In this document: positions 1 to 7,562 of the stretch, piece by piece | Position numbering within the stretch: position 1 is the stretch's first letter | Layout: each line of letters opens with the position of its first letter | From: Thermoleophilaceae bacterium | Lineage (GTDB): Bacteria > Actinomycetota > Thermoleophilia > Solirubrobacterales > Thermoleophilaceae | DNA: 9,705 bases | Direction of reading: 5' to 3' | NCBI GenBank assembly: GCA_013812005.1 | Contig: JACCUE010000163.1 | Location: 1 to 9,705 of the forward strand | The notes under the pieces: generated by a model | The model's input: only the letters and a program-made list of their open reading frames with translations | What the model was told of the DNA's origin: nothing | Database searches by the model: none | Translations under genes and position numbers: made by a program

Positions 1-2042
<2,042 letters not shown>

Positions 2043-2050
2043 GGCTGGGA

Positions 2051-2058
2051 TCCTTCTT
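2051..2058 (-). promoter_or_regulatory. Ribosome binding site of clpC
   Basis: AAGAAGGA on the minus strand, 8 nt before a GTG codon. It supports GTG as the clpC start; no ATG occurs at this point in the frame. Confidence 0.75.
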
Positions 2059-2109
2059 TCGGGGTCTGGCGGGGCAAAGGGCTCGTTCGGACGCCTTTCC
2101 CGCCTCATC

Positions 2110-2121
2110 GGCATATATGCC
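2110..2121. promoter_or_regulatory. 12-bp perfect palindrome upstream of clpC (candidate operator or -10 region)
   Basis: GGCATATATGCC is identical on both strands and is the only AT-rich patch in the 211-bp lysS-clpC gap. It lies about 70 bp before the clpC start codon. TATATG inside it could act as a -10 element, but I see no good -35 about 17 bp upstream. I saw no CIRCE-like or CtsR-like heptad repeat here. An operator role is inferred from symmetry and position only. Confidence 0.3.
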
Positions 2122-2162
2122 TACGGGATGAACGCCGGATCGGATCCTCGGCCTACGGTGAG

Positions 2163-2204
2163 TCTAACAACGCCCCGGCGGGTGCTTTCCCGGTCCGCGG
2201 GGGC
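2163..2204 (-). terminator. Candidate intrinsic terminator after lysS
   Basis: On the minus strand GCCCCCGCGG (2204-2195) can pair with CCGCCGGGGC (2181-2172), with a single C/C mismatch and a 13-nt loop, followed by GTTGTTAGA. It starts about 50 nt past the lysS stop and precedes the clpC leader. The T-tract is short and interrupted, so termination may be weak or Rho-assisted. Confidence 0.4.
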
Positions 2205-2253
2205 CACGATGCAAGGTTCATGCCGCTAGCTGCGGACATCGGTCGGGGTTCTT

Positions 2254-3681
2254 CTACCGCATGGTCGGGAAGAGCACCACCTCGCGGATCGAGTTGCGGC
2301 CGGAGAGCAACATCACCAACCTGTCGATCCCCACGCCGATGCCTCCTGTCGGCGGCATGCCCTGCTCCAGGGCGCGCACGAAGTCCTCGTCGTAGGGCTG
2401 GGCCTCGTCGTCGCCCTCCGCCGTGTGGCGCTGCTGGTCTTCGAAGCGGGCGCGCTGCTCGTCCGGGTCGTTGAGCTCGGTGAACGCGTTCGCGAACTCC
2501 ATGCCGCCGGCGAAGCACTCGAAGCGCTCGACCAGGCCCGACTCGGTGCGGTGGGCCTTGGCGAAGGGAGAGAGCTCCACCGGGTAGTCGACGACGAAGG
2601 TCGGATCACGCAGCTCGGGCTCGACGTGCTTGGACAGCAGCTCGTCGACCAGCTGGGGCCAGGTGTCACCGGGAGAGAGGCCGATGCCGCGGGCGGCGGC
2701 GGCCGCCATGAGGGCCTCGCGGTCGCGATGGGCCAGCACGTCGACACCCGTCTCCTCCTCGATCGCCTTGCCGAGGCTCACGCGCCGCCACGGTGCCGAG
2801 AAGTCGATCTCGCCCTCGTAGCCGATCTCGGCCGCCACGAACGACACCAGCTGCTCCAGCTCGGCCGCGATGTCCGAGTAGTCGGCGTAGGCCTCGTAGA
2901 ACTCGAGCATCGTGAACTCCGGGTTGTGCTTGGGCGAGAGGCCCTCGTTGCGGAAGTCCTTGCCCAGCTCGTATACGCGCTCGAGGCCGCCGACTATCAG
3001 CCGCTTGAGGTACAGCTCCGTGGCCACGCGGAGGTAGAGGTCACGGTCGAGGGCGTTGTGGTGGGTGGTGAAGGGCCGGGCCAGCGCTCCGCCGTAGAGC
3101 GGCTGGAGCACCGGCGTCTCCACCTCCAGGAACCCGCGGTCGTCGAGCCAGCGCCTGATCGCAGCCACCACCCGTGAACGGAGGATGAACAGCTCCCGGG
3201 CCTCCTCGTTGGCGATCAGGTCGAGTTCACGGCGGCGGTAGCGGGTCTCGGTGTCCTCCAGCCCGTGGAACTTGTCGGGCGGGGGTGCGAGCGACTTCGC
3301 CAGCAGCGCCCAGTCCGTGGCTCTCAGGGTGAGCTCGCCGCGGCGAGAGGAGAAGGCGGTGCCATCGATGCCCACGATGTCCCCGAGGTCGAGGTCGGTG
3401 AGCTGCTCGAACGACTCGTCCCCGAGCATGTCCTTTCGCGCGTGCACCTGGATCCGCCCCGAGCGGTCCACGATGTCGAGGAAGGCCGCGCCACCGTGCC
3501 CACGGCGGGCGGACAGCCTGCCGGCCACCCGGTACGCCGACTCGGTCTCGGCGCCGGCCTCGAGGTCGCCGTGCTCGGCGTGCACGCGCTCGATCGGACC
3601 CACGCCCGGGTAGTCATGGGGGAAGGGGTCCACACCGCGCGAGCGGATGGCTGCGAGCTTCGAGCGGCGGTCGTCGTCCAT
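2254..3681 (-). CDS. lysS: Lysyl-tRNA synthetase, class II
   Basis: Charges tRNA-Lys with lysine in the cytoplasm, using ATP. At 475 aa it is slightly shorter than the usual 490-505. An N-terminal OB-fold anticodon-binding domain covers about residues 50-130. The class II catalytic core follows: motif 1 around 170-192 (DDRGFLEVETPVL), then GGALARPFTTHHNALD and ATELYLKRLIVGG, motif 2 with FRNEGLSPKHNPEFTMLE (about 243-260), and motif 3 at the C-terminus with GIGVGIDRLVMLLSG ending in FPTMR. The start is ATG at 3681; an in-frame TAG two codons upstream excludes a longer N-terminus. No strong SD is evident (GTAGGG at about 8 nt is the best). It lies 97 bp downstream of vapC and is followed by a candidate terminator. 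The OB fold and full length make it a true LysRS, not an EpmA/PoxA paralogue. Confidence 0.97.
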   Translation of the reverse strand: MDDDRRSKLAAIRSRGVDPFPHDYPGVGPIERVHAEHGDLEAGAETESAYRVAGRLSARRGHGGAAFLDIVDRSGRIQVHARKDMLGDESFEQLTDLDLGDIVGIDGTAFSSRRGELTLRATDWALLAKSLAPPPDKFHGLEDTETRYRRRELDLIANEEARELFILRSRVVAAIRRWLDDRGFLEVETPVLQPLYGGALARPFTTHHNALDRDLYLRVATELYLKRLIVGGLERVYELGKDFRNEGLSPKHNPEFTMLEFYEAYADYSDIAAELEQLVSFVAAEIGYEGEIDFSAPWRRVSLGKAIEEETGVDVLAHRDREALMAAAAARGIGLSPGDTWPQLVDELLSKHVEPELRDPTFVVDYPVELSPFAKAHRTESGLVERFECFAGGMEFANAFTELNDPDEQRARFEDQQRHTAEGDDEAQPYDEDFVRALEQGMPPTGGIGVGIDRLVMLLSGRNSIREVVLFPTMR

Positions 3682-3718
3682 GGCCGAACCCTACGCAAGC
3701 GCTCCTGATCCAGGCTCG

Positions 3719-3781
3719 CTACCCGGTCGCCAGCCGATCGACGAACAGGTCCAGGAGCAGGTCGAAACGCACACCGGATCA
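3719..3781 (-). other. Short open frame following vapC (possible gene remnant)
   Basis: After the vapC TGA (3781-3779) the same frame stays open for 19 codons and ends at TAG (3721-3719). It reads SGVRFDLLLDLFVDRLATG. The pattern recalls the last helix of TetR-type regulators (RFxxGLDLLLDGL-like), so it may be a leftover 3' end of a gene displaced when the TA pair arrived, or the original end of a longer vapC. Too short to decide; chance is possible in such GC-rich DNA. Confidence 0.2.
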
Positions 3782-4165
3782 GCCGGGTGAAATCACGGGA
3801 AGCCCGAGACCCTCAGCCGCGCTCACCATCCGGCGGTCGTAGGTGATCAGCTCCGCCAGGTCGTCATCCAGTGAGAGGGCGGCCGCCACATGGACGGCGT
3901 CGAGGGAACCCAGCCGCTCGTCCGCCAGATCGGCTGCGGTGGTGAGCACGGGTTCGTCGACGGCGATCAGGTCGATCCGTTCCAGCAGCAGGCGAGCACG
4001 AGCGACCGACTCCGCGTCCCGCTTCCGCGCGGCCCGGATCACCTCCACATGGGCGAGCGCGCACGACGCCCAGCGGCCTGAGCCCGACAGGTGACGCTCC
4101 AGAGCAGACGATTCGCTCTCGAAGCCCACCAGCTTCACGAGTGCCGACGAATCGAGGTAGATCAC
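3779..4165 (-). CDS. vapC: VapC-type PIN-domain toxin ribonuclease
   Basis: Predicted Mg2+-dependent endoribonuclease toxin of a type II toxin-antitoxin pair; family members cleave tRNA, rRNA or mRNA, and the target here cannot be told. It has 128 aa, the normal PIN-toxin length. The acidic site is intact: D5 in MIYLDSSALVKL, E41 in LAHVEVIRA, D89 in LGSLDAVHVAAAL, and D110 in ITYDRRM. The start is GTG at 4165, two bases after the vapB stop, which implies translational coupling; no independent strong SD is needed or seen. It is preceded by its cognate antitoxin and followed by lysS 97 bp away. All catalytic residues are present, so there is no sign of decay. Confidence 0.92.
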   Translation of the reverse strand: MIYLDSSALVKLVGFESESSALERHLSGSGRWASCALAHVEVIRAARKRDAESVARARLLLERIDLIAVDEPVLTTAADLADERLGSLDAVHVAAALSLDDDLAELITYDRRMVSAAEGLGLPVISPG

Positions 4166-4167
4166 CT

Positions 4168-4443
4168 TCAGCGCTCGTCCGCGCGCATCTCCTCCAAGAT
4201 CTCGCTCAGCGGCCGCTCGCCCGGCTCGGGCTCAAGGGGCGGCCCGAGATCGAGCAGGCTGCCCTTGCCCGGTCGGATCCGTCCTTCGGCCATCAGCCGC
4301 TCGTAGGTGCTCTCCTCAGGGATGGGCACCAGTCGGGCGATGGGCTCACCACGCTCGGTGACCTCCACCGTCTCCCCCCGCTTGACCTCTCGGAGGTACC
4401 GGCTGGCGTTCTGTCGCAACTCTCTGACACCAACGGAGCGCAT
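4168..4443 (-). CDS. vapB: VapB antitoxin, Phd/YefM-type
   Basis: Antitoxin that should bind and block the adjacent PIN toxin and repress the operon. It has 91 aa. The N-terminal half (MRSVGVRELRQNASRYLREV, then KRGETVEVTERGEPIARLVP) is the classic Phd/YefM DNA-binding and dimerisation fold. The C-terminal half (about 46-91: a proline-rich stretch, then LSEILEEMRADER) is the probable toxin-wrapping arm. The start is ATG at 4443. No SD lies in front; instead a 22-bp near-palindrome covers the start codon, so translation may be leaderless or weak. The pair lies between greA and lysS in the same direction, 50 bp after greA. Confidence 0.92.
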   Translation of the reverse strand: MRSVGVRELRQNASRYLREVKRGETVEVTERGEPIARLVPIPEESTYERLMAEGRIRPGKGSLLDLGPPLEPEPGERPLSEILEEMRADER

Positions 4444-4462
4444 GAGCTACTTGTAGCACATG
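4441..4462. promoter_or_regulatory. 22-bp near-palindromic operator candidate over the vapB start
   Basis: Arms CATGAGCTAC (4441-4450) and GTAGCACATG (4453-4462) are inverted repeats with one mismatched position and a 2-bp centre. The left arm contains the complement of the vapB ATG. Phd/YefM-VapB antitoxins typically autoregulate through such palindromes, so this is the likely site of TA autorepression (inference). Confidence 0.6.
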
Positions 4463-4493
4463 CGTTCCCGTTTGCGTGGATCGAGCCAGCGGA

Positions 4494-4973
4494 TCAGGAG
4501 GTCTCGATCTTGGTGATCTTGAGCTTGCGGGCCGGGCCGCGGGGCACGGGTACGGACACGATCTCGCCGCGCTTGTGCCCCATCAGGGCCTTGCCGACCG
4601 GAGACTCGTTCGAGAGCTTCTGCTCGGCGGGAGATGCCTCCGCCGAGCCGACGATCCTGTACTTGGCGGACTTGTCGGTCTTCTGGTCCTTCACATGGAC
4701 GGTGACGCCCACGCTCACCGAGCCGGCGTCGACATCCTTCTGGTCGACCGGCCGGGCGCTGCGCAGCTTTTCCTCCAGGTCGGCGATCTGCTTCTCGAGC
4801 ATCGCCTGCTCGTTCTTGGCGTCGTCGTACTCGGAGTTCTCGGCGATGTCGCCGAACTCGCGAGCCTCCTTGATCCGCTCCGCGACCTCCCGGCGGCGAA
4901 CGCCTGACAGGTAGTCGATCTTGGCCTTGAGAGACTCGAGGCCCTCGGGTGTCATCAATGTCTCTCGGGGCAT
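4494..4973 (-). CDS. greA: Transcription elongation factor GreA
   Basis: Binds the RNA polymerase secondary channel and stimulates cleavage of backtracked transcripts. It has 159 aa, typical for GreA. The N-terminal coiled coil (about residues 8-77) carries the tip motif GDIAENSEYDDAKNEQ with the catalytic acidic pair D42 and E45. The C-terminal FKBP-like domain (about 84-158) contains KYRIVGSAEASP, ISNESP-like KLSNESPVGKALMGHKRGE and a final VPVPRGPARKLKITKIE. The start is ATG at 4973; the MPRETLMTPEGLESLK beginning fits family members. No purine-rich SD precedes it, and a good extended -10 lies only about 13 nt upstream, so the message may have a very short leader. It lies 40 bp after dusB and is probably transcribed both from that operon and from its own promoter. 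Confidence 0.97.
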   Translation of the reverse strand: MPRETLMTPEGLESLKAKIDYLSGVRRREVAERIKEAREFGDIAENSEYDDAKNEQAMLEKQIADLEEKLRSARPVDQKDVDAGSVSVGVTVHVKDQKTDKSAKYRIVGSAEASPAEQKLSNESPVGKALMGHKRGEIVSVPVPRGPARKLKITKIETS

Positions 4974-4986
4974 CAGGAGGCGCGGC

Positions 4987-5017
4987 AGTGTAGCAACCGT
5001 CTGAGCGTCCCGGTCAG
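4987..5017 (-). promoter_or_regulatory. Candidate greA promoter
   Basis: Minus-strand TGCTACACT gives an extended -10 (TACACT at 4992-4987). CTGACC at 5017-5012 is a possible -35, with a rather long 19-bp spacer, and it overlaps the dusB stop codon. The start point would fall within a few bases of the greA ATG, making a very short leader. Based on consensus matching only. Confidence 0.4.
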
Positions 5018-6060
5018 GCTGCGGCGGCGGCCGGGTGCCGCTCCACGATCCCGGCCAGGGCCCTGCGAGCGGCGGCTGTGGAGGGGGCCCCGACCAGCTC
5101 GAGACGGGACTGCTTGGGCAGGTCCAGCTGCTCGGCGTACCAGGGGTAGAACTTACGCAGGTAGTGGCCGGCGCGGTCCGGGCCCAGGTGCTCCTCGGCG
5201 CGCTCGATGACCCATTCGAGCTCGGCCACGACCTCCGTGACGGTGGGCTCGCCGTCGCGCAGGCCCAGCAGCCGCTCGAAACGCCACGGATTGCCGAGCG
5301 ATCCGCGCGCGAGCATCACGGCCTCCGCCCCCGAGCGTTCGAGCGCCTCGGCGGCCTTCTCATCGGAGAGCAGGCCCCCCGAGACGATCACCGGCACCTC
5401 GAGTGCCTCCACCAGCTCGGCGGCGAGCGCGTAGTCGGGCTTGCCCTTGTGCTGCTGGGAGACGTGGCGGGGGTGGAAGGCGATGCCCGCCACGCCGGCC
5501 TCGTCGGCCAGCCGGCGCGCCAGCGTGACTCCCGCGCGATCCCCGGGACGCTGCCCGGGTCGCAGCTTGACGGTGATCGGCAGACCGGAGCCCTCCGACG
5601 CCGCCCGCGCAATGGCCACCGCCTTGTCGGGGTCGTCGAGCAGCGCCGCGCCGGCGCCCGTCTTGCACACCTTGCGAACGGGGCAGCCCATGTTGAGGTC
5701 GATGATGTCGGCGCCCGCCGCGGCCACGATCTCCGCCGCCTCCCCCATCACCGCGGCATCGTGGCCGAACAGCTGCATCGACACGGGATGCTCGTCTGGG
5801 TGGATGCGCAGGAACTCGCGCACCGTCCGCTCGTTGCCGTGCTTGAGGCCGAAGCTGGAGACCATCTCCGACACCACGAGGCCCGCGCCGTGGCGGCGCG
5901 CCTGCAGGCGCACGAACCAGTTGCCGATGCCGGCGAGGGGGGCCAGCACCAGGCGGTTCGGAAACGTGTGGTCGGCGAGCTGCCAGGGCTGGGTGAGCGT
6001 ACGGTCGCGCTTCGGGGCGCCCGGCGCCGGCTGCCGGTCGCCAGGGCTAGCTTCCACCAC
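5014..6060 (-). CDS. dusB: tRNA-dihydrouridine synthase (DusB-like)
   Basis: FMN enzyme that reduces specific uridines in the tRNA D-loop to dihydrouridine. It has 348 aa, including a Pro-rich N-terminal extension of about 25 residues before the TIM barrel. Visible family motifs are LAPLAGIGNWFVR (39-51), MQLFGHD (95-101), DLNMGCPVRKVCKTGAGAAL with catalytic Cys126, ITVKLRPG with Lys165, the FHPRH segment with His196, and VMLARGSLGNPWRFERL (about 249-265). The usual FMN-phosphate GNGDI loop reads SGGLLSD here. The start is one of two consecutive GTG codons (6060 or 6057), preceded by GGAGG-type SD repeats at 6066-6076. It overlaps the upstream GRDP-like gene by 14 bp, so the two are coupled. 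The nif3/fis neighbours seen in other phyla are absent; greA follows. Confidence 0.94.
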   Translation of the reverse strand: MVEASPGDRQPAPGAPKRDRTLTQPWQLADHTFPNRLVLAPLAGIGNWFVRLQARRHGAGLVVSEMVSSFGLKHGNERTVREFLRIHPDEHPVSMQLFGHDAAVMGEAAEIVAAAGADIIDLNMGCPVRKVCKTGAGAALLDDPDKAVAIARAASEGSGLPITVKLRPGQRPGDRAGVTLARRLADEAGVAGIAFHPRHVSQQHKGKPDYALAAELVEALEVPVIVSGGLLSDEKAAEALERSGAEAVMLARGSLGNPWRFERLLGLRDGEPTVTEVVAELEWVIERAEEHLGPDRAGHYLRKFYPWYAEQLDLPKQSRLELVGAPSTAAARRALAGIVERHPAAAAA

Positions 6061-6586
6061 CGCAGCCTCCCCCTCCGCAGCTCGAGCCCCCGCCGCAGCT
6101 CGAGCCGCCCGAATCCCGTCCGCCGCTCGTATCTCCTCCGCCGCCGTCGGTCCTGTGAGGGTCGTTGCTCTCCGACCCCGCGTAGGCGGGTATGCCCCAG
6201 ATGTAGGGGGCGCCCGTCTGAGTCCCGTACTTCCGTCGCCGGTCGTAGGCGCGCTTGTAGGCGGCCGGATCGGCCTCGCCGGTCGGCTGGTGGTAGATCA
6301 CCTTGCCGAAGCGCTCGCGGCAGTAGGCCTCGTAGTCGCGCGAGTGCAGGAGAAAGGCGTGCCAGGCCTTGTCGACCTCTGGCGGGGGCGAGAGCACCTT
6401 GTCCGAGCGGGCGCAGAGGTCGAGGAAGATCAGCATCTCGCCGAACCAGGCCCGGGCGGTCTGACGGTCCACCCCCTCCTCCTCCTGGATCCGGGCCAGC
6501 ACGGCGTCGTTGGAGTAGGACGGAGGCGGCAGACGCTCGTTCCGTGAACCCCTGAGGAGCTTGCTGAGAAAGGCCATCCGCTCCAT
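6047..6586 (-). CDS. GRDP-like (glycine-rich domain protein-like) protein of unknown function with Gly/Cys tail
   Basis: 179 aa with no signal peptide or clear membrane segment. The core, about residues 30-105, has the pattern DKAWHAFLLHSRDYEAYC then FGKVIYHQPT. It resembles the conserved WHxxLLxTxxYxxFCxxxFGxxIHHxP block of the GRDP-like family (PF07173 from memory), whose function is unknown. The conserved Trp, His and Cys could form a metal or redox site (inference). The tail from about 148 is Gly/Ser/Cys-rich, ending SSCGGGSSCGGGGCGGGS. The start is ATG at 6586, or ATG at 6577; neither has a convincing SD. Only about 13 bp of native DNA remain before the IS5 end at 6601, so the original promoter, and possibly an original longer start, has been lost. 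The stop overlaps dusB, whose SD lies inside the Gly tail codons. Confidence 0.6.
   Translation of the reverse strand: MERMAFLSKLLRGSRNERLPPPSYSNDAVLARIQEEEGVDRQTARAWFGEMLIFLDLCARSDKVLSPPPEVDKAWHAFLLHSRDYEAYCRERFGKVIYHQPTGEADPAAYKRAYDRRRKYGTQTGAPYIWGIPAYAGSESNDPHRTDGGGGDTSGGRDSGGSSCGGGSSCGGGGCGGGS
6066..6076 (-). promoter_or_regulatory. Shine-Dalgarno sequence of dusB inside the upstream gene
   Basis: GGAGG occurs twice on the minus strand (6076-6072 and 6070-6066), 5 nt before GTG 6060 and 8 nt before GTG 6057. It is embedded in the Gly codons of the preceding protein's tail and marks translational overlap. Confidence 0.7.
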
Positions 6587-6602
6587 TGTGACCGCTAACA
6601 GA

Positions 6603-7463
6603 CTATCCGAGAACTCTGTCGGGGTGGTTGAGGCGGTGTAGGCGGCGGTACCACAGCAGGCCGCAGGCGAGTTGGACGAGGCCTTCGTAGTTGGCGGGCT
6701 TCTTGTCGTAGCGGATCAGGATCGCGCGGCAGCGCTGCAGCCAGGCGAGGGTCCGCTCGACTACCCAGCGTCGCGCGGGGTGGGTCTTGTGGCCCCAGCC
6801 GTCGAGCTTCTCCTCGCCGATGCGGCGGATGTGCGCCACGTAGCCGCCGGCGGCGCAGGCGGCCTCGCCGGTCGGGTTGTCGTAGGCCTTGTCCAGACAC
6901 AGATGCTGGACAACGTCGGTTGGGTCGGGGCGCTCGGCGACGATCGCGTCGATCGTCGCCTGAAGGAGCTTGGTGTCGTGGACGTTGGCAGCGGCGATCG
7001 CGACGCCGAGCGGACCGCCCGCCTGCTCGACGATCACGCTCTTCTTGGTGCCCGGCTTGGCTCTATCAGTGGGGTTTGGGCCCCTGGCGCCGCCCTCGAA
7101 GCGGCTCTTGCCCATCACCCCGTCAGCTGCCTGCCACTCCCAACTGACCGCGCCGAGCTCGTCGCACTCACACACCAACTCGGCCCAGATCTCGCGCAAC
7201 ACACCGTCCGCGACGAAGCGCTGAAACCAGTGGTGCACGGTCGAGTCCGGCCCGAACTCGCGCGGCAGCCGGTTCCACTGCACGCCCGAGCGCAGGCGGT
7301 AGATGATCGCGTCCAAAACCAGGCGTAGATCAGACCGCGGCCGCCCGGTGGACGCCCGCGGATAATGCCTGGCGAGGATCGGCTCGATGCGCTCCCACAA
7401 CTCATCAGGCAGCTCCCAGATCGTCGGCAATGAGCGACCAGGGGTAATCTCGACAGTCGGCAA
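6603..7463 (-). CDS. IS5-family transposase (copy A)
   Basis: DDE transposase of 286 aa in one uninterrupted frame. An N-terminal DUF4096-like helix-turn-helix region covers about 17-100 (LPDELWERIEPIL, then LDAIIYRLRSGVQWNRLP). The DDE_Tnp_1 core has D114 in QAADGVMGKS, D191 in LCLDKAYDNP and E236 in RRWVVERTLAWLQ, all intact, so the protein looks active. The start is TTG at 7463, chosen because AAGGAG (7475-7470) lies 6 nt upstream; the nearby GTG at 7468 is in the wrong frame. The start lies in the stem of a 12-bp hairpin. The protein ends RVLG, encoded by the terminal repeat. About 79% identical to copy B by hand alignment (61 differences in 286, no gaps). Single-frame organisation differs from the IS427 group, which uses a frameshift. 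Confidence 0.94.
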   Translation of the reverse strand: MPTVEITPGRSLPTIWELPDELWERIEPILARHYPRASTGRPRSDLRLVLDAIIYRLRSGVQWNRLPREFGPDSTVHHWFQRFVADGVLREIWAELVCECDELGAVSWEWQAADGVMGKSRFEGGARGPNPTDRAKPGTKKSVIVEQAGGPLGVAIAAANVHDTKLLQATIDAIVAERPDPTDVVQHLCLDKAYDNPTGEAACAAGGYVAHIRRIGEEKLDGWGHKTHPARRWVVERTLAWLQRCRAILIRYDKKPANYEGLVQLACGLLWYRRLHRLNHPDRVLG

Positions 7464-7497
7464 GGCACGCTCCTTTCACGAGATGGCGTGCCTTGCC
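7459..7497 (-). promoter_or_regulatory. Hairpin enclosing SD and start codon of transposase A
   Basis: In the minus-strand RNA GGCAAGGCACGC (7497-7486) pairs perfectly over 12 bp with GCGTGCCTTGCC (7470-7459), with a 15-nt loop. The SD AAGGAG lies in the loop and the first stem base. The TTG start (7463-7461) is fully in the 3' arm. The likely effect is to limit translation initiation. Confidence 0.6.
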
Positions 7498-7553
7498 CTT
7501 TCAGCCCAAGGGGACATAACTCCTGCCGCGGCCCCCAGCGTTTTCGGATAGTC

Positions 7554-7560
7554 CCTTAGG
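7554..7560. repeat. CCTTAGG junction between the two IS5 copies
   Basis: The seven bases CCTTAGG separate the right end of copy A from the left end of copy B. They are symmetric around a central T and contain CTTAG, matching the CTNAG-type flanks on the outer sides (CTAAC at 6595-6599, CTAAG at 8513-8517). Confidence 0.6.
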
Positions 7561-7562
7561 GT

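Larger units (their letters stand above)
6601..7553 (-). mobile_element. IS5-family insertion sequence, copy A
   Basis: An element of about 953 bp with one transposase. Its ends are imperfect inverted repeats: reading inwards, GACTATCCGAGAACTCTG (6601-6618) and GACTATCCGAAAACGCTG (7553-7536), 16 of 18 matching. The left flank is CTAAC (6595-6599) and the right flank CTTAG (7555-7559). Both fit a CTNAG/TNA-type target, but they are not identical duplications. The transposase stop codon is inside the left repeat, so the element has essentially no 3' untranslated region. It lies head-to-tail with copy B. Confidence 0.85.

Noticed and set aside
5035..6555. Long plus-strand open frame of 506 codons opposite dusB and the GRDP-like gene
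   Set aside because: The minus strand carries clear family motifs in both genes; the plus-strand product turns into Arg/Pro/Ser-rich noise with no recognisable fold.
7476..7517. Possible 13-residue leader peptide before transposase A (MSPWAERARHAIS)
   Set aside because: The AGGAG to ATG spacing is only 2 nt, and in copy B the same reading stops after three codons (TGA at 8468-8466), so it is not conserved.
6595..7559. Perfect target-site duplication around IS5 copy A alone
   Set aside because: The left flank is CTAAC and the right flank CTTAG, so they are not identical; only the outer flanks of the A+B pair share TAA.
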